Positions 1-5,768 of a stretch of 15,634 nt of DNA are shown piece after piece. The position numbers and the translations under genes were made by a program. Every line of letters starts with the position of its first letter. Positions within the stretch are counted from its first letter, which is position 1. Origin of the DNA: Acholeplasma sp. CAG:878 (lineage in GTDB: Bacteria > Bacillota_I > Bacilli_A > RF39 > UBA660); the NCBI GenBank assembly GCA_000432255.1, contig HF989924.1, forward strand, positions 57,594-73,227, written 5' to 3'. The notes under the pieces were generated by a model. It was not told the origin of the DNA. It did no database searches and saw nothing but the letters and a program-made list of their open reading frames with translations.

Positions 1-1
1 T

Positions 2-751
2 TTAGAATATAAAGATTGGAGAAATTTCTCAAAGGTTTTAAATAAAACAAAAGAGGCTTGTAAAAATTCTGGATTTAATATAGATGAACAACTTGTTGAA
101 ATCAACAAGTTGTCAAAAAGAAATAATAATGCCACTGCTAATATACAAGATTATAAACTATCAAGATACATATGCTATTTGATAGTACAAAATGCTGACC
201 CAAGCAAAGAAGTTGTTGCCTTAGGGCAAACATATTTTGCTATTCAAACGAGAAAACAAGAAATAACAGAACAAGAATATGATTCTTTATCAGATGATGA
301 AAAAAGATTTTATCAAAGAAAATTAACAAAACAAGGTAATTATACATTACAAAAAGTTGCGTCTTCTGTTGGTGTTAAAAATATGGCTGAGTTTCATAAT
401 GCAGGATATAAAGGATTATATAATGGAGAAACTGCTGATGATATTTTTAAAAGAAAAAAATTAAGATATAGAGAAGATATTTTAGATAATATGAATGAAG
501 ATGAGTTGGTTGCTAATTTATTTAGAATAAATCAAACTAAACAAAGACTTTTAAAAGATAATGTACAAGGTGAAAAAGAGGCAAAAGATGTACATTACGA
601 AGTTGGTAAGAAAGTTAGAAAAGCAATTGCAGACATTGGCGGAATGATGCCAGAAGAAATGCCAAAACCTAAAAAGAGTTTAAAAGAACTAGCAAGAGAA
701 AAGAAACAATTAGAAACAAAAGAACAAAAGAAACTTGAAGGCATAAAATAA
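2..751 (+). CDS. dinD: DinD-family DNA-damage-inducible protein, 5' end cut off by window edge
   Basis: The frame is open to the first bases of the window, so a TTG at 110 is only an internal codon. About 249 residues are visible. The fragment starts LEYKDWRNFSKVL and carries the family's hallmark block LSRYICYLIVQNADPSKE followed by GQTYFAIQTRKQE. Further on come HNAGYKGLYNG, ANLFRINQT, a conserved H-x-x-VGKKVR and GGMMPEEMP, ending in a lysine-rich tail. All of these match E. coli DinD (about 274 aa) as I remember it, so roughly 30 residues are missing upstream. E. coli DinD is SOS-induced and is known to inhibit RecA strand exchange and disassemble RecA filaments; that role is inferred here from homology. 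No SOS box can be checked because the promoter is outside the window. The gene is not part of the usual ribosomal/RNA-polymerase locus, so it is probably an accessory gene. No clear terminator follows it. Confidence 0.9.
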   Translation, partial: LEYKDWRNFSKVLNKTKEACKNSGFNIDEQLVEINKLSKRNNNATANIQDYKLSRYICYLIVQNADPSKEVVALGQTYFAIQTRKQEITEQEYDSLSDDEKRFYQRKLTKQGNYTLQKVASSVGVKNMAEFHNAGYKGLYNGETADDIFKRKKLRYREDILDNMNEDELVANLFRINQTKQRLLKDNVQGEKEAKDVHYEVGKKVRKAIADIGGMMPEEMPKPKKSLKELAREKKQLETKEQKKLEGIK

Positions 752-804
752 AAAATTGTTAAATGAATTTATGGAGTAACAATGATTTTATATTATAAAA
801 CTAA

Positions 805-888
805 AATATTGATAATAATATAAAATGTATTGGTGTTGTTTCTAATAATGAGATTGAAATTATAAAAAAGAATGGAAGTGATAAATAA
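805..888 (+). pseudogene. Possible 3' gene remnant abutting rbgA
   Basis: After a TAA at 802-804 this frame reads NIDNNIKCIGVVSNN, then EIEIIKKNGSDK and a stop. The stop TAA (886-888) overlaps the rbgA ATG as TAATG, the layout of translationally coupled genes. It has no start codon of its own. A GGAG (773-776) followed by ATG (782) opens a 13-codon frame, MILYYKTK..., which would join this segment with a single-base frameshift. The simplest reading is a decayed upstream neighbour of rbgA, perhaps truncated when dinD arrived. I do not recognise the family, and a chance open frame in AT-rich DNA is possible. The rest of 752-887 shows no convincing promoter or terminator. Confidence 0.25.
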
Positions 889-1796
889 TGGATATGTATC
901 AAAAAAGAGAAATGAGAAAAAACAAAAAAGTGGATGAAAATATAAAAAGTTTACCATCAACGAGTATCAACTGGTACCCAGGACATATGGCTAAAACAAA
1001 AAGACAGTTAATTGAACAAAATAATTTAATTGATGTATATTATGAAGTAATTGACGCAAGGATGCCATATTCTTCAAAAATAAAAAATGTTGATGACATA
1101 ATCAAAAATAAACCTAAAATCTTGATTTTAACTAAATATGATTTATGTGATACAAAAGAAACTAATAAATGGATTAACTATTATAAACAAAATGGTTATA
1201 ATGTAATTGCTCTTAATTTAGAAAGCAACAACTCATTAAAACCCTTGATTGACCTAACACTAAAAGTAGCTGAACCAATAATAAAAAAAAGAGAAGAAAA
1301 AGGTATGAAAATGCGTAAAATAAGGGTTGCTATATTAGGAATTCCAAATGTTGGTAAAAGTACTTTAATTAATAGACTTGTTGGTAGAAAGGCAGTTAAT
1401 GTTGGAAATAAGCCAGGTGTTACAAAACAATTAAACTGGATTAGAATAAACGAACAATTAGAATTGTTAGACACACCAGGTATTTTATGGCCAAAATTAG
1501 AAGAAAATACTGTTGCTTTAAATCTTGCTAGTTTATCAGCAATTAAAGAAGACATATTGCCTTTGTATGATGTTTGCAATCATATAATAGATGTTTTAAG
1601 TAAATATTATAAAGAACAATTAAAAGAAAGATATAATATTGATGAAATTGATGATGATATATATACTCTAATAGGTAAAAAAAGAGGTTGCTTAATAAAA
1701 GGTGGAGAAATTGATTATGATAAAGTAGTTAACGTTATTATGAATGATGTAAGAAATGGTTATTTTAAAAATATAACATTTGATAGATTTAAATGA
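888..1796 (+). CDS. rbgA: Ribosome biogenesis GTPase RbgA (YlqF)
   Basis: A circularly permuted GTPase required late in 50S subunit assembly in Bacillus. Its motifs appear in permuted order: INWYPGHMAKTKRQ (27-40), DARMP (57-60), G4 as TKYD (82-85, in place of the common NKxD), then G1 GIPNVGKST (151-159), G2 in PGVTK (Thr179) and G3 DTPG (195-198). A C-terminal helical domain (about 205-302) matches the ANTAR-like rRNA-binding part of the family. At 302 aa it has about 26 residues before the WYPGHM motif, more than B. subtilis YlqF, where that motif lies near the N-terminus. I keep the ATG at 888 because GGAAGTG lies just upstream and no Met is closer to the motif. It overlaps mrnC by 4 bases (ATGA). 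The Thr for Asn at G4 is seen in some family members and probably does not abolish GTP binding. Confidence 0.95.
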   Translation: MDMYQKREMRKNKKVDENIKSLPSTSINWYPGHMAKTKRQLIEQNNLIDVYYEVIDARMPYSSKIKNVDDIIKNKPKILILTKYDLCDTKETNKWINYYKQNGYNVIALNLESNNSLKPLIDLTLKVAEPIIKKREEKGMKMRKIRVAILGIPNVGKSTLINRLVGRKAVNVGNKPGVTKQLNWIRINEQLELLDTPGILWPKLEENTVALNLASLSAIKEDILPLYDVCNHIIDVLSKYYKEQLKERYNIDEIDDDIYTLIGKKRGCLIKGGEIDYDKVVNVIMNDVRNGYFKNITFDRFK

Positions 1797-2164
1797 ATGT
1801 TTTAGTACTAGCGTATATTGGTGATTCAATATACGAGTTAAAAGTAAGAAATCATTTTATCAGTTTAGGTAATGTTAATGAAATACAAAAAGTAGTAATT
1901 AAATATGTTAGTGCTAAAGGACAAGCAAAGTTTGTAACTTACTTGTTAGAAAATGATATATTAAATGAAGAAGAAATTTCTATTTTCAAAAGAGCCAAAA
2001 ACCATAAAAGCAATCATAAACCCAAAAATACTTCTATAATAACTTATAAAACTGCAACAGGATTAGAAGCAATCTTTGGTCATCTATATTTAAATAATGA
2101 TTTTAATAGAATTGATTATTTGATTAACCTATTATTTGTTAGTAAAATAATTGAAGGAGAATAA
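1793..2164 (+). CDS. mrnC: Mini-ribonuclease III (23S rRNA maturation)
   Basis: A stand-alone RNase III catalytic domain with no double-stranded-RNA-binding domain. In Bacillus the enzyme trims 23S rRNA precursor ends. Visible motifs are LAYIGDSIYE (6-15, with catalytic Asp11 and Glu15 in the RNase III signature position), a basic central segment FKRAKNHKSNHK (65-76), and TYKTATGLEAIFGHLYL (84-100) with the second acidic cluster around Glu92. At 123 aa it is close to family size, though only six residues precede the AYIGD motif, shorter than in Bacillus. The start lies in an ATGA overlap with the end of rbgA and has no obvious Shine-Dalgarno, which suggests translational coupling. Two bases separate its stop from the rlmB start. 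Confidence 0.93.
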   Translation: MNVLVLAYIGDSIYELKVRNHFISLGNVNEIQKVVIKYVSAKGQAKFVTYLLENDILNEEEISIFKRAKNHKSNHKPKNTSIITYKTATGLEAIFGHLYLNNDFNRIDYLINLLFVSKIIEGE

Positions 2165-2166
2165 GT

Positions 2167-2832
2167 ATGTATGTATATGGAAGAAATGTTATAAAAGATT
2201 ATAAGAATTTAAAAAAAGTATATGTTCAAGATAGTTTAAAAAATAGTGAATTAGTAAAAAATATAAATGTCCCTATTAAATACTTAAATAAAAGAGAATT
2301 AGACAAAATGGTTAGTGGGAATCATCAAGGAATAGTAGGAGAAGTAGAAGACTATAAATATTTTGAATTGAATGATTTAGATAACGATGTTATAGTAATA
2401 TTAGACCACTTAGAAGATCCACACAATTTAGGGGCTATTATAAGAACTTGTGAAGCAGCAGGATTTGACAATATAATAATACCTAAAAATCGAAGTGTAT
2501 CAATTAACGGAACAGTTGTTAAAACAAGTGTTGGAACTATAGAAAGAGTTAAAATTGCTCAAGTCACTAATCTAAACAATGCAATTCAAACTTTAAAGAA
2601 AAAAGGATATTGGATTATAGGAACAGATATGATAGGAACTGATTATAAAGAACTTGATTATAATGGAAAAGTAGCAATTGTTATAGGAAACGAAGGAGTA
2701 GGTATAAGTAGACTAGTAAAAGAAAATTGCGATTTTATTGCAACAATTCCAATGAATGGACAAGTTAATAGCCTAAATGCTTCAGTAGCAGCAGGTGTAC
2801 TTTTATTTGAAATATTAAGACAAAGAAGGTGA
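2167..2832 (+). CDS. rlmB: 23S rRNA 2'-O-methyltransferase, TrmH/RlmB family
   Basis: A SPOUT-class methyltransferase. The E. coli RlmB enzyme methylates the 2'-OH of G2251 in the 23S peptidyl-transferase centre; the exact target here is inferred from family and context (B. subtilis yacO holds the same place). A short N-terminal substrate-binding domain (1-65) opens with YGRNVI and ends at HQGIVGEV. The knotted catalytic domain follows: motif 1 DPHNLGAIIRTCEAAG (84-99, with Asn87 and Arg93), motif 2 IVIGNEGVGIS (171-181) and motif 3 IPMNGQVNSLNASVA (194-208), which forms the S-adenosylmethionine pocket. Length 221 aa, slightly short for the family. GAAGGAG near 2153-2159 serves as its ribosome binding site. 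The last codons hold the Shine-Dalgarno of the next gene. Confidence 0.92.
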   Translation: MYVYGRNVIKDYKNLKKVYVQDSLKNSELVKNINVPIKYLNKRELDKMVSGNHQGIVGEVEDYKYFELNDLDNDVIVILDHLEDPHNLGAIIRTCEAAGFDNIIIPKNRSVSINGTVVKTSVGTIERVKIAQVTNLNNAIQTLKKKGYWIIGTDMIGTDYKELDYNGKVAIVIGNEGVGISRLVKENCDFIATIPMNGQVNSLNASVAAGVLLFEILRQRR

Positions 2833-2836
2833 TTTT

Positions 2837-3436
2837 TTGAATTATAAAGATTTTAATGATTTTGAATTATTAGATTATATTTATGGTCAAAATGAAGATG
2901 CTAATGAAATATTATTGTATAAATATCGGCCATTGATTGTAAGTATTGCCAAAAAATATCAACCGAAAGATGGTACTTTCGATTTAAATGATTTAGTGCA
3001 AGAAGGAATGCTAGCCTTAAATAGTGCGATTACTAATTACAATGATAGTAAAAATGCTAATTTTGGTACATTTGCTAAGTTGTGTATTGAAAGAAGAATA
3101 GCAAATTATATAAGAAGTTTTAGGAGAGATAAAAACAAGGTTTTAAGTGAAGCAATTTCTTATGATTTAGAAGAAGATAATTCAATGGATAAATTCTTAG
3201 CTGACAGGAGCCTAGAACCACTAACTGTGGTTACTAATTTAGAAGATGATAAATTACTAGTGGAACAGATAAATAAAGATTTAACTAAATTAGAACAAGA
3301 AGTGTTTCATTTGAAGTTAAAAGGATATGATTATAAAGAAATTGCTAAAAGATTAAACAAAAGTCCTAAAGCGGTAGATAATACAATTCAAAGAATAAAA
3401 GTTAAAATTAAAAATATTCTAGATTATTTTGATTAA
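2837..3436 (+). CDS. sigH: Sigma-70 family factor, SigH-like
   Basis: An alternative sigma factor that directs RNA polymerase to a separate promoter set. Region 2 spans about 26-95, with FDLNDLVQEGMLALNSAI (48-65) as the core-binding/-10 segment. An acidic linker follows (110-135). Region 4 (about 146-195) holds the helix-turn-helix YKEIAKRLNKSPKAVDNTI (166-184). Regions 1.1 and 3 are absent, and the 199-aa length fits SigH (Spo0H) of Bacillus, which occupies the same locus between rlmB/yacP and secE. The start is TTG, supported by AGAAGGTGA ending 5 bases before it, inside the end of rlmB; no ATG or GTG nearby fits. In Bacillus SigH controls stationary-phase, competence and sporulation genes; here the regulon is unknown. 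The yacP (rae1) gene normally just upstream is missing. Confidence 0.85.
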   Translation: MNYKDFNDFELLDYIYGQNEDANEILLYKYRPLIVSIAKKYQPKDGTFDLNDLVQEGMLALNSAITNYNDSKNANFGTFAKLCIERRIANYIRSFRRDKNKVLSEAISYDLEEDNSMDKFLADRSLEPLTVVTNLEDDKLLVEQINKDLTKLEQEVFHLKLKGYDYKEIAKRLNKSPKAVDNTIQRIKVKIKNILDYFD

Positions 3437-3451
3437 ATTTATGAAAATAGA

Positions 3452-3480
3452 TTGACACTTTTTTAAATGTGTGTTATTAT
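3452..3480 (+). promoter_or_regulatory. Sigma-A promoter for secE-nusG
   Basis: TTGACA (3452-3457), a 17-base spacer and TATTAT (3475-3480), placed just after sigH stops. It matches the consensus at 11 of 12 positions. Transcription should start near 3487. Confidence 0.8.
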
Positions 3481-3486
3481 TTTAGT

Positions 3487-3502
3487 AGCACTAAAAAGTG
3501 TT
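3487..3502 (+). other. Promoter-proximal stem-loop
   Basis: AGCACT (3487-3492) pairs with AGTGTT (3497-3502), 6 bp with one G-U, around an AAAA loop and followed by TTTATTTT. It would sit at the very 5' end of the secE transcript. It may protect the mRNA end or act as a weak early terminator. The stem is weak and the call is tentative. Confidence 0.3.
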
Positions 3503-3541
3503 TTTATTTTGATAAAAGAGCATATAATGTAGAGGTGAATT

Positions 3542-3772
3542 ATGGAAAAAGGAAAGACTTCAAAAAAGAGTCCTAAAAACACAAGTAAAAAAGTAGAAAA
3601 AAAAGAAAGCTTCTTTGATGGCGTAAAAAAAGAAATGAAAAATGTTCGTTGGCCTTTAAAAAAAGAAATGGCTAAATATTCAGTAGCCGCATTATCATTT
3701 ATCGTTTTCTTTGGACTTTATTTTACACTAATTAATTTAATAATCGCTGGATTAAAGATGTTGGTGGCATAA
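3542..3772 (+). CDS. secE: Preprotein translocase subunit SecE
   Basis: The small clamp subunit of the SecYEG protein-export channel in the cytoplasmic membrane. The 76-aa protein has a lysine-rich N-terminus (1-21). Then comes the amphipathic family signature FFDGVKKEMKNVRWPLKKEM (24-43, with the conserved VxWP) and a single membrane helix (about 46-71). This is the minimal one-helix form typical of Gram-positives. GAGGTG (3532-3537) precedes the ATG. Its stop overlaps the nusG start as TAATG. The rpmG gene usually found just before secE in Bacillus is absent; only 105 bases separate sigH and secE. Confidence 0.93.
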   Translation: MEKGKTSKKSPKNTSKKVEKKESFFDGVKKEMKNVRWPLKKEMAKYSVAALSFIVFFGLYFTLINLIIAGLKMLVA

Positions 3773-4305
3773 TGGAAAAAGAATGGTATGTAGTAAACAC
3801 CTATTCAGGTCATGAAAATAAAGTTAAAGAAAAATTGGAAATGCGTGCTAGTACGATGGGGCTAGAAGACTATATCTTTAGAGTTGTTGTTCCAGAACAA
3901 ACAGAAATCGAATTTAAAGATGGCGTAAAAAAAGAAAAAGTTAAAAAGATGTTTCCTGGTTACATTTTAGTTGAGATGATTATGACTGATGAAGCATGGT
4001 TTGTTGTAAGAAATACTCCGGGAGTAACTGGATTTATCGGTTCAAGTGGTAAGGGAGCAAAACCTTTTCCATTAACACCAGCTGAAGTTGATAAGATACT
4101 AGGTAGCATGGGAATGAGTAGATTTGACATTGAAAACGAGTTAAAAGTTGATGATATGGTTAAAGTAACTGATGGACCATTTGCTAATATGTATGGTAAA
4201 ATCAAAACGATTGATTTAGAAAAACAAATAGTTGAAGTTGCCCTAGATTTATTTGGACAAGAAACTAATGTTGAATTAGAATTTACACAAATAAGTAAGG
4301 CTTAA
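3772..4305 (+). CDS. nusG: Transcription elongation/antitermination factor NusG
   Basis: NusG binds the RNA polymerase clamp over the DNA cleft, modulates pausing and links transcription with other factors. The NGN domain covers about 5-112, with WYVVNTYSGHENKVKEKLE (5-23), MFPGYILVEM (60-69) and VRNTPGVTGFIGS (79-91). The KOW domain covers about 124-177, with VKVTDGPFANMYGKI and a closing FTQISK. The 177-aa length is normal for Firmicutes. It overlaps secE by one base (TAATG), so the two are cotranslated. No terminator follows; the next promoter starts 5 bases after its stop. Confidence 0.96.
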   Translation: MEKEWYVVNTYSGHENKVKEKLEMRASTMGLEDYIFRVVVPEQTEIEFKDGVKKEKVKKMFPGYILVEMIMTDEAWFVVRNTPGVTGFIGSSGKGAKPFPLTPAEVDKILGSMGMSRFDIENELKVDDMVKVTDGPFANMYGKIKTIDLEKQIVEVALDLFGQETNVELEFTQISKA

Positions 4306-4309
4306 AGTA

Positions 4310-4338
4310 TTTACAAATTATAAAATTTATGATATTAT
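4310..4338 (+). promoter_or_regulatory. Sigma-A promoter for rplK-rplA
   Basis: TTTACA (4310-4315), a 17-base spacer and TATTAT (4333-4338), directly behind nusG. The predicted start near 4345 coincides with the beginning of the leader hairpin at 4346. Confidence 0.75.
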
Positions 4339-4345
4339 TAATAGG

Positions 4346-4364
4346 CTATATATTATTTATATAG
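4346..4364 (+). other. 5' stem-loop of the rplKA transcript
   Basis: CTATATA (4346-4352) and TATATAG (4358-4364) form a perfect 7-bp stem with a 5-base loop, almost exactly at the predicted mRNA 5' end. It may stabilise the transcript or help fold the adjacent leader. Confidence 0.4.
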
Positions 4365-4369
4365 ATGTA

Positions 4370-4410
4370 GTGGGAGATTTATAATAATAAGCGGATAATC
4401 ATTTTACCAC
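4370..4410 (+). promoter_or_regulatory. Candidate L1-binding leader upstream of rplK
   Basis: An outer stem GTGG (4370-4373)/CCAC (4407-4410) is joined through an asymmetric internal loop (GA on the 5' side, ATTTTA on the 3' side) to an inner stem GATT (4376-4379)/AATC (4397-4400). Two helices joined by an asymmetric loop after a GTGG-purine motif is the kind of site ribosomal protein L1 recognises in 23S rRNA and in its own mRNA. Known biology: in E. coli L1 represses translation of its rplK-rplA operon by binding the leader. The same layout recurs before rplA in this window, which strengthens the call. Its use here is inferred. Confidence 0.55.
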
Positions 4411-4435
4411 AACGCGAAAAAAAGGAGGTGTTTTC

Positions 4436-4861
4436 GTGGCAAAACAAGTAACTAAAAAAATTAAATTACAAATTCCAGCTGGAAAAGCAACACCAGCACC
4501 ACCAGTAGGTACTGTTCTAGGACCAGCAGGAATCAATTTACAAGAATTCTGTACAAAATATAATGATGCTACAAAAGATAAGATGGGTGATATTCTACCA
4601 GTAGAAATATCAATTTATGATGATCGTAGTTTTGATTTTGTAATCAAGACTCCACCAGCACCATTCTTAATCAAAAAATTTGCTAATGTACAAAAAGGTT
4701 CAACTAAAGGTTCAAAACAAATAGTTGGTTCACTTACAAAAGCACAAGTTAAGGAAATAGCAGAAATTAAGTTACCAGATTTAAATGCATATAGCGTAGA
4801 TGAAGCAATCAAATCTATCGAAGGTACTGCACTTAATATGGGAATTGAAATTAAAGACTAA
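4436..4861 (+). CDS. rplK: 50S ribosomal protein L11
   Basis: L11 binds 23S rRNA at the GTPase-associated centre with L10 and influences factor-dependent GTP hydrolysis and the stringent response. The N-terminal domain carries the proline-rich thiostrepton-contact region PAGKATPAPPVGTVLGPAGI (14-33). The C-terminal RNA-binding domain shows KTPPAPFLIKK (71-81) and GSTKGSK. Length 141 aa is exactly typical. The start is GTG at 4436, set by AAGGAGGTG (4422-4430). No alternative start gives the conserved MAKQVTKKIKLQIPAG beginning. Confidence 0.97.
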   Translation: MAKQVTKKIKLQIPAGKATPAPPVGTVLGPAGINLQEFCTKYNDATKDKMGDILPVEISIYDDRSFDFVIKTPPAPFLIKKFANVQKGSTKGSKQIVGSLTKAQVKEIAEIKLPDLNAYSVDEAIKSIEGTALNMGIEIKD

Positions 4862-4919
4862 CATAGGTTAACCTATGTGGAAGGAAATCCGCACTTTAGA
4901 ATTCCACTAATACCACATA
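4861..4919 (+). promoter_or_regulatory. Second candidate L1-binding site with overlapping 18-bp palindrome, before rplA
   Basis: An 18-base perfect palindrome ACATAGGTTAACCTATGT (4861-4878) begins at the last base of the rplK stop. Its 3' half runs into GTGG (4877-4880), which pairs with CCAC (4913-4916). This stem extends to TATGTGG (4874-4880)/CCACATA (4913-4919). Inside it are an AA/ACTAATA asymmetric loop and an inner GGAA (4883-4886)/TTCC (4902-4905) stem. The architecture copies the leader at 4370-4410. The outer stem touches the rplA Shine-Dalgarno AAGGAGG (4919-4925), so its formation or L1 binding could gate rplA initiation. The palindrome hairpin and the outer stem use the same bases and exclude each other. 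Confidence 0.5.
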
Positions 4920-4929
4920 AGGAGGAAAT

Positions 4930-5625
4930 ATGAAAAAAGGAAAAAAATATGCTGAAGTAGCTAAATTAGTTGAAAAAAACAAACTATATACTTTAGAAGA
5001 AGCAGTTTCTTTAGTTAAAAAAACTTCATATGCTAAGTTTGATTCATCAGTTGAACTTGCTATGAATTTAAATCTTGATACTAAAAAAGCTGACCAACAA
5101 TTGCGTGGTACAATTTGCTTACCACATGGAACAGGTAAAACAAAAAGAATCTTAGTAATCGCTAAAGGTGATAAAGCCAAAGAGGCAAAAGAATCCGGAG
5201 CAGATTATGTAGGTGATGTTGATTTACTTGAAAAAATCGAAAAAGAAAATTGGTTTGAATTTGATGTGTTAATTGCAACACCTGATATGATGCCTCAATT
5301 AGGTAAATTAGGTAAAGTATTAGGACCAAAAGGATTAATGCCAAATCCTAAAACTGGAACAGTAACATTAGATGTTGCTAAAGCAGTTAATGAAGTTAAA
5401 CAAGGACGTATTGAATATAGAACTGATTCTTATGGAAATGTTCATGTAATAGTTGGTAAAGTTAGTTTTGATAATCACAAATTAGTTGAAAATATCAAAG
5501 AATTTGTTAAATTAATTCAAAAAACAAAACCATCAGTTGTTAAAGGAACTTATGTAAAAAATGTAAGTATTTCAGCTACAATGGGACCTGGAATTAAAAT
5601 TGATATAAATTCTTTTGACAAATAA
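4930..5625 (+). CDS. rplA: 50S ribosomal protein L1
   Basis: L1 forms the mobile stalk that moves with E-site tRNA and commonly represses its own operon. Full family length (231 aa). Recognisable blocks are KKTSYAKFDSSVELAMNLN (30-48), LRGTICLPHGTGKTKRILVI (59-78) and LGPKGLMPNPKTGTVT (132-147). The end has KPSVVKGTYVKNVSISATMG, and the two-domain arrangement is complete. AAGGAGG ends 4 bases before the ATG. The last codons (FDK plus stop) also encode the -35 box of the rplJ promoter. Confidence 0.97.
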   Translation: MKKGKKYAEVAKLVEKNKLYTLEEAVSLVKKTSYAKFDSSVELAMNLNLDTKKADQQLRGTICLPHGTGKTKRILVIAKGDKAKEAKESGADYVGDVDLLEKIEKENWFEFDVLIATPDMMPQLGKLGKVLGPKGLMPNPKTGTVTLDVAKAVNEVKQGRIEYRTDSYGNVHVIVGKVSFDNHKLVENIKEFVKLIQKTKPSVVKGTYVKNVSISATMGPGIKIDINSFDK

Positions 5626-5643
5626 AAAATAATATGTTATAAT
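5615..5643 (+). promoter_or_regulatory. Perfect-consensus sigma-A promoter for rplJ-rplL
   Basis: TTGACA (5615-5620), a 17-base spacer and TATAAT (5638-5643): 12 of 12 consensus positions. The -35 box lies inside the last codons of rplA and the spacer contains its stop. Transcription should begin near 5650, at the start of the L10 leader. Confidence 0.88.
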
Positions 5644-5652
5644 TATTGTGTT

Positions 5653-5743
5653 GTGCCGTAGACAGTAGGAGCGTAAGCTTAATTACCTACCGAGGAAATT
5701 AAAAAGATTTTTTAACTCCTGCGGTAAGTGGGAGTTTTAATTT
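5653..5743 (+). promoter_or_regulatory. Ribosomal protein L10 leader RNA
   Basis: The conserved core of the Firmicutes L10 leader is visible. It has GCCGTAGACAGTAGGAGC (5655-5672), the hairpin AGC-GTAA-GCT (5670-5679) capped by a tetraloop, and CCTACCGAGG (5686-5695). GTAGG (5665-5669) pairs with CCTAC (5686-5690), with internal-loop residues that form the L10 recognition structure in this family. L10, usually complexed with L7/L12, binds it and lowers expression of its own operon. The 3' part holds a candidate terminator, listed separately. Confidence 0.85.
5714..5743 (+). terminator. Candidate attenuator hairpin of the L10 leader
   Basis: AACTCCT (5714-5720) pairs with GGGAGTT (5730-5736), 7 bp with one wobble, around a 9-base loop. 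The run TTTTAATTT (5735-5743) overlaps and follows its 3' arm. CTCCT could instead pair with AGGAG (5667-5671) in the L10-binding core, the expected antiterminator partner. The U-run is interrupted, so termination may be partial. Confidence 0.5.
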
Positions 5744-5768
5744 GCGGTATACATTAAGGAGGTGTAAT

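Noticed and set aside
110..112. TTG as the start of the first gene
   Set aside because: The frame is open to the window edge and the upstream residues (EYKDWRNFSKVL, KEACKNSG) match DinD.
752..887. Promoter for rbgA
   Set aside because: Several A/T-rich -10-like boxes exist, but none has a credible -35 at 16-18 bases; none was confident enough to list.
1196..1579. Reverse-strand open frame opposite rbgA
   Set aside because: It is a shadow of a well-conserved GTPase gene, with no ribosome binding site or family resemblance. The same holds for reverse frames at 3960-4205, 4615-4812, 4896-5180, 5162-5344, 6077-6286, 6249-6485, 7436-7690 and 11242-11424.
888..3436. Mycoplasma-type code with TGA as Trp
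   Set aside because: TGA ends rbgA, rlmB and the 50-aa ORF at the expected lengths, and Trp is TGG throughout.
3523..3528. TATAAT as a second secE promoter
   Set aside because: No acceptable -35 at 16-18 bases upstream (GTTTTT at 17), and it lies only 13 bases before the start codon.
5742..5744. TTG as the rplJ start
   Set aside because: It would translate through the Shine-Dalgarno AAGGAGGTG; ATG 5769 gives the normal L10 N-terminus.
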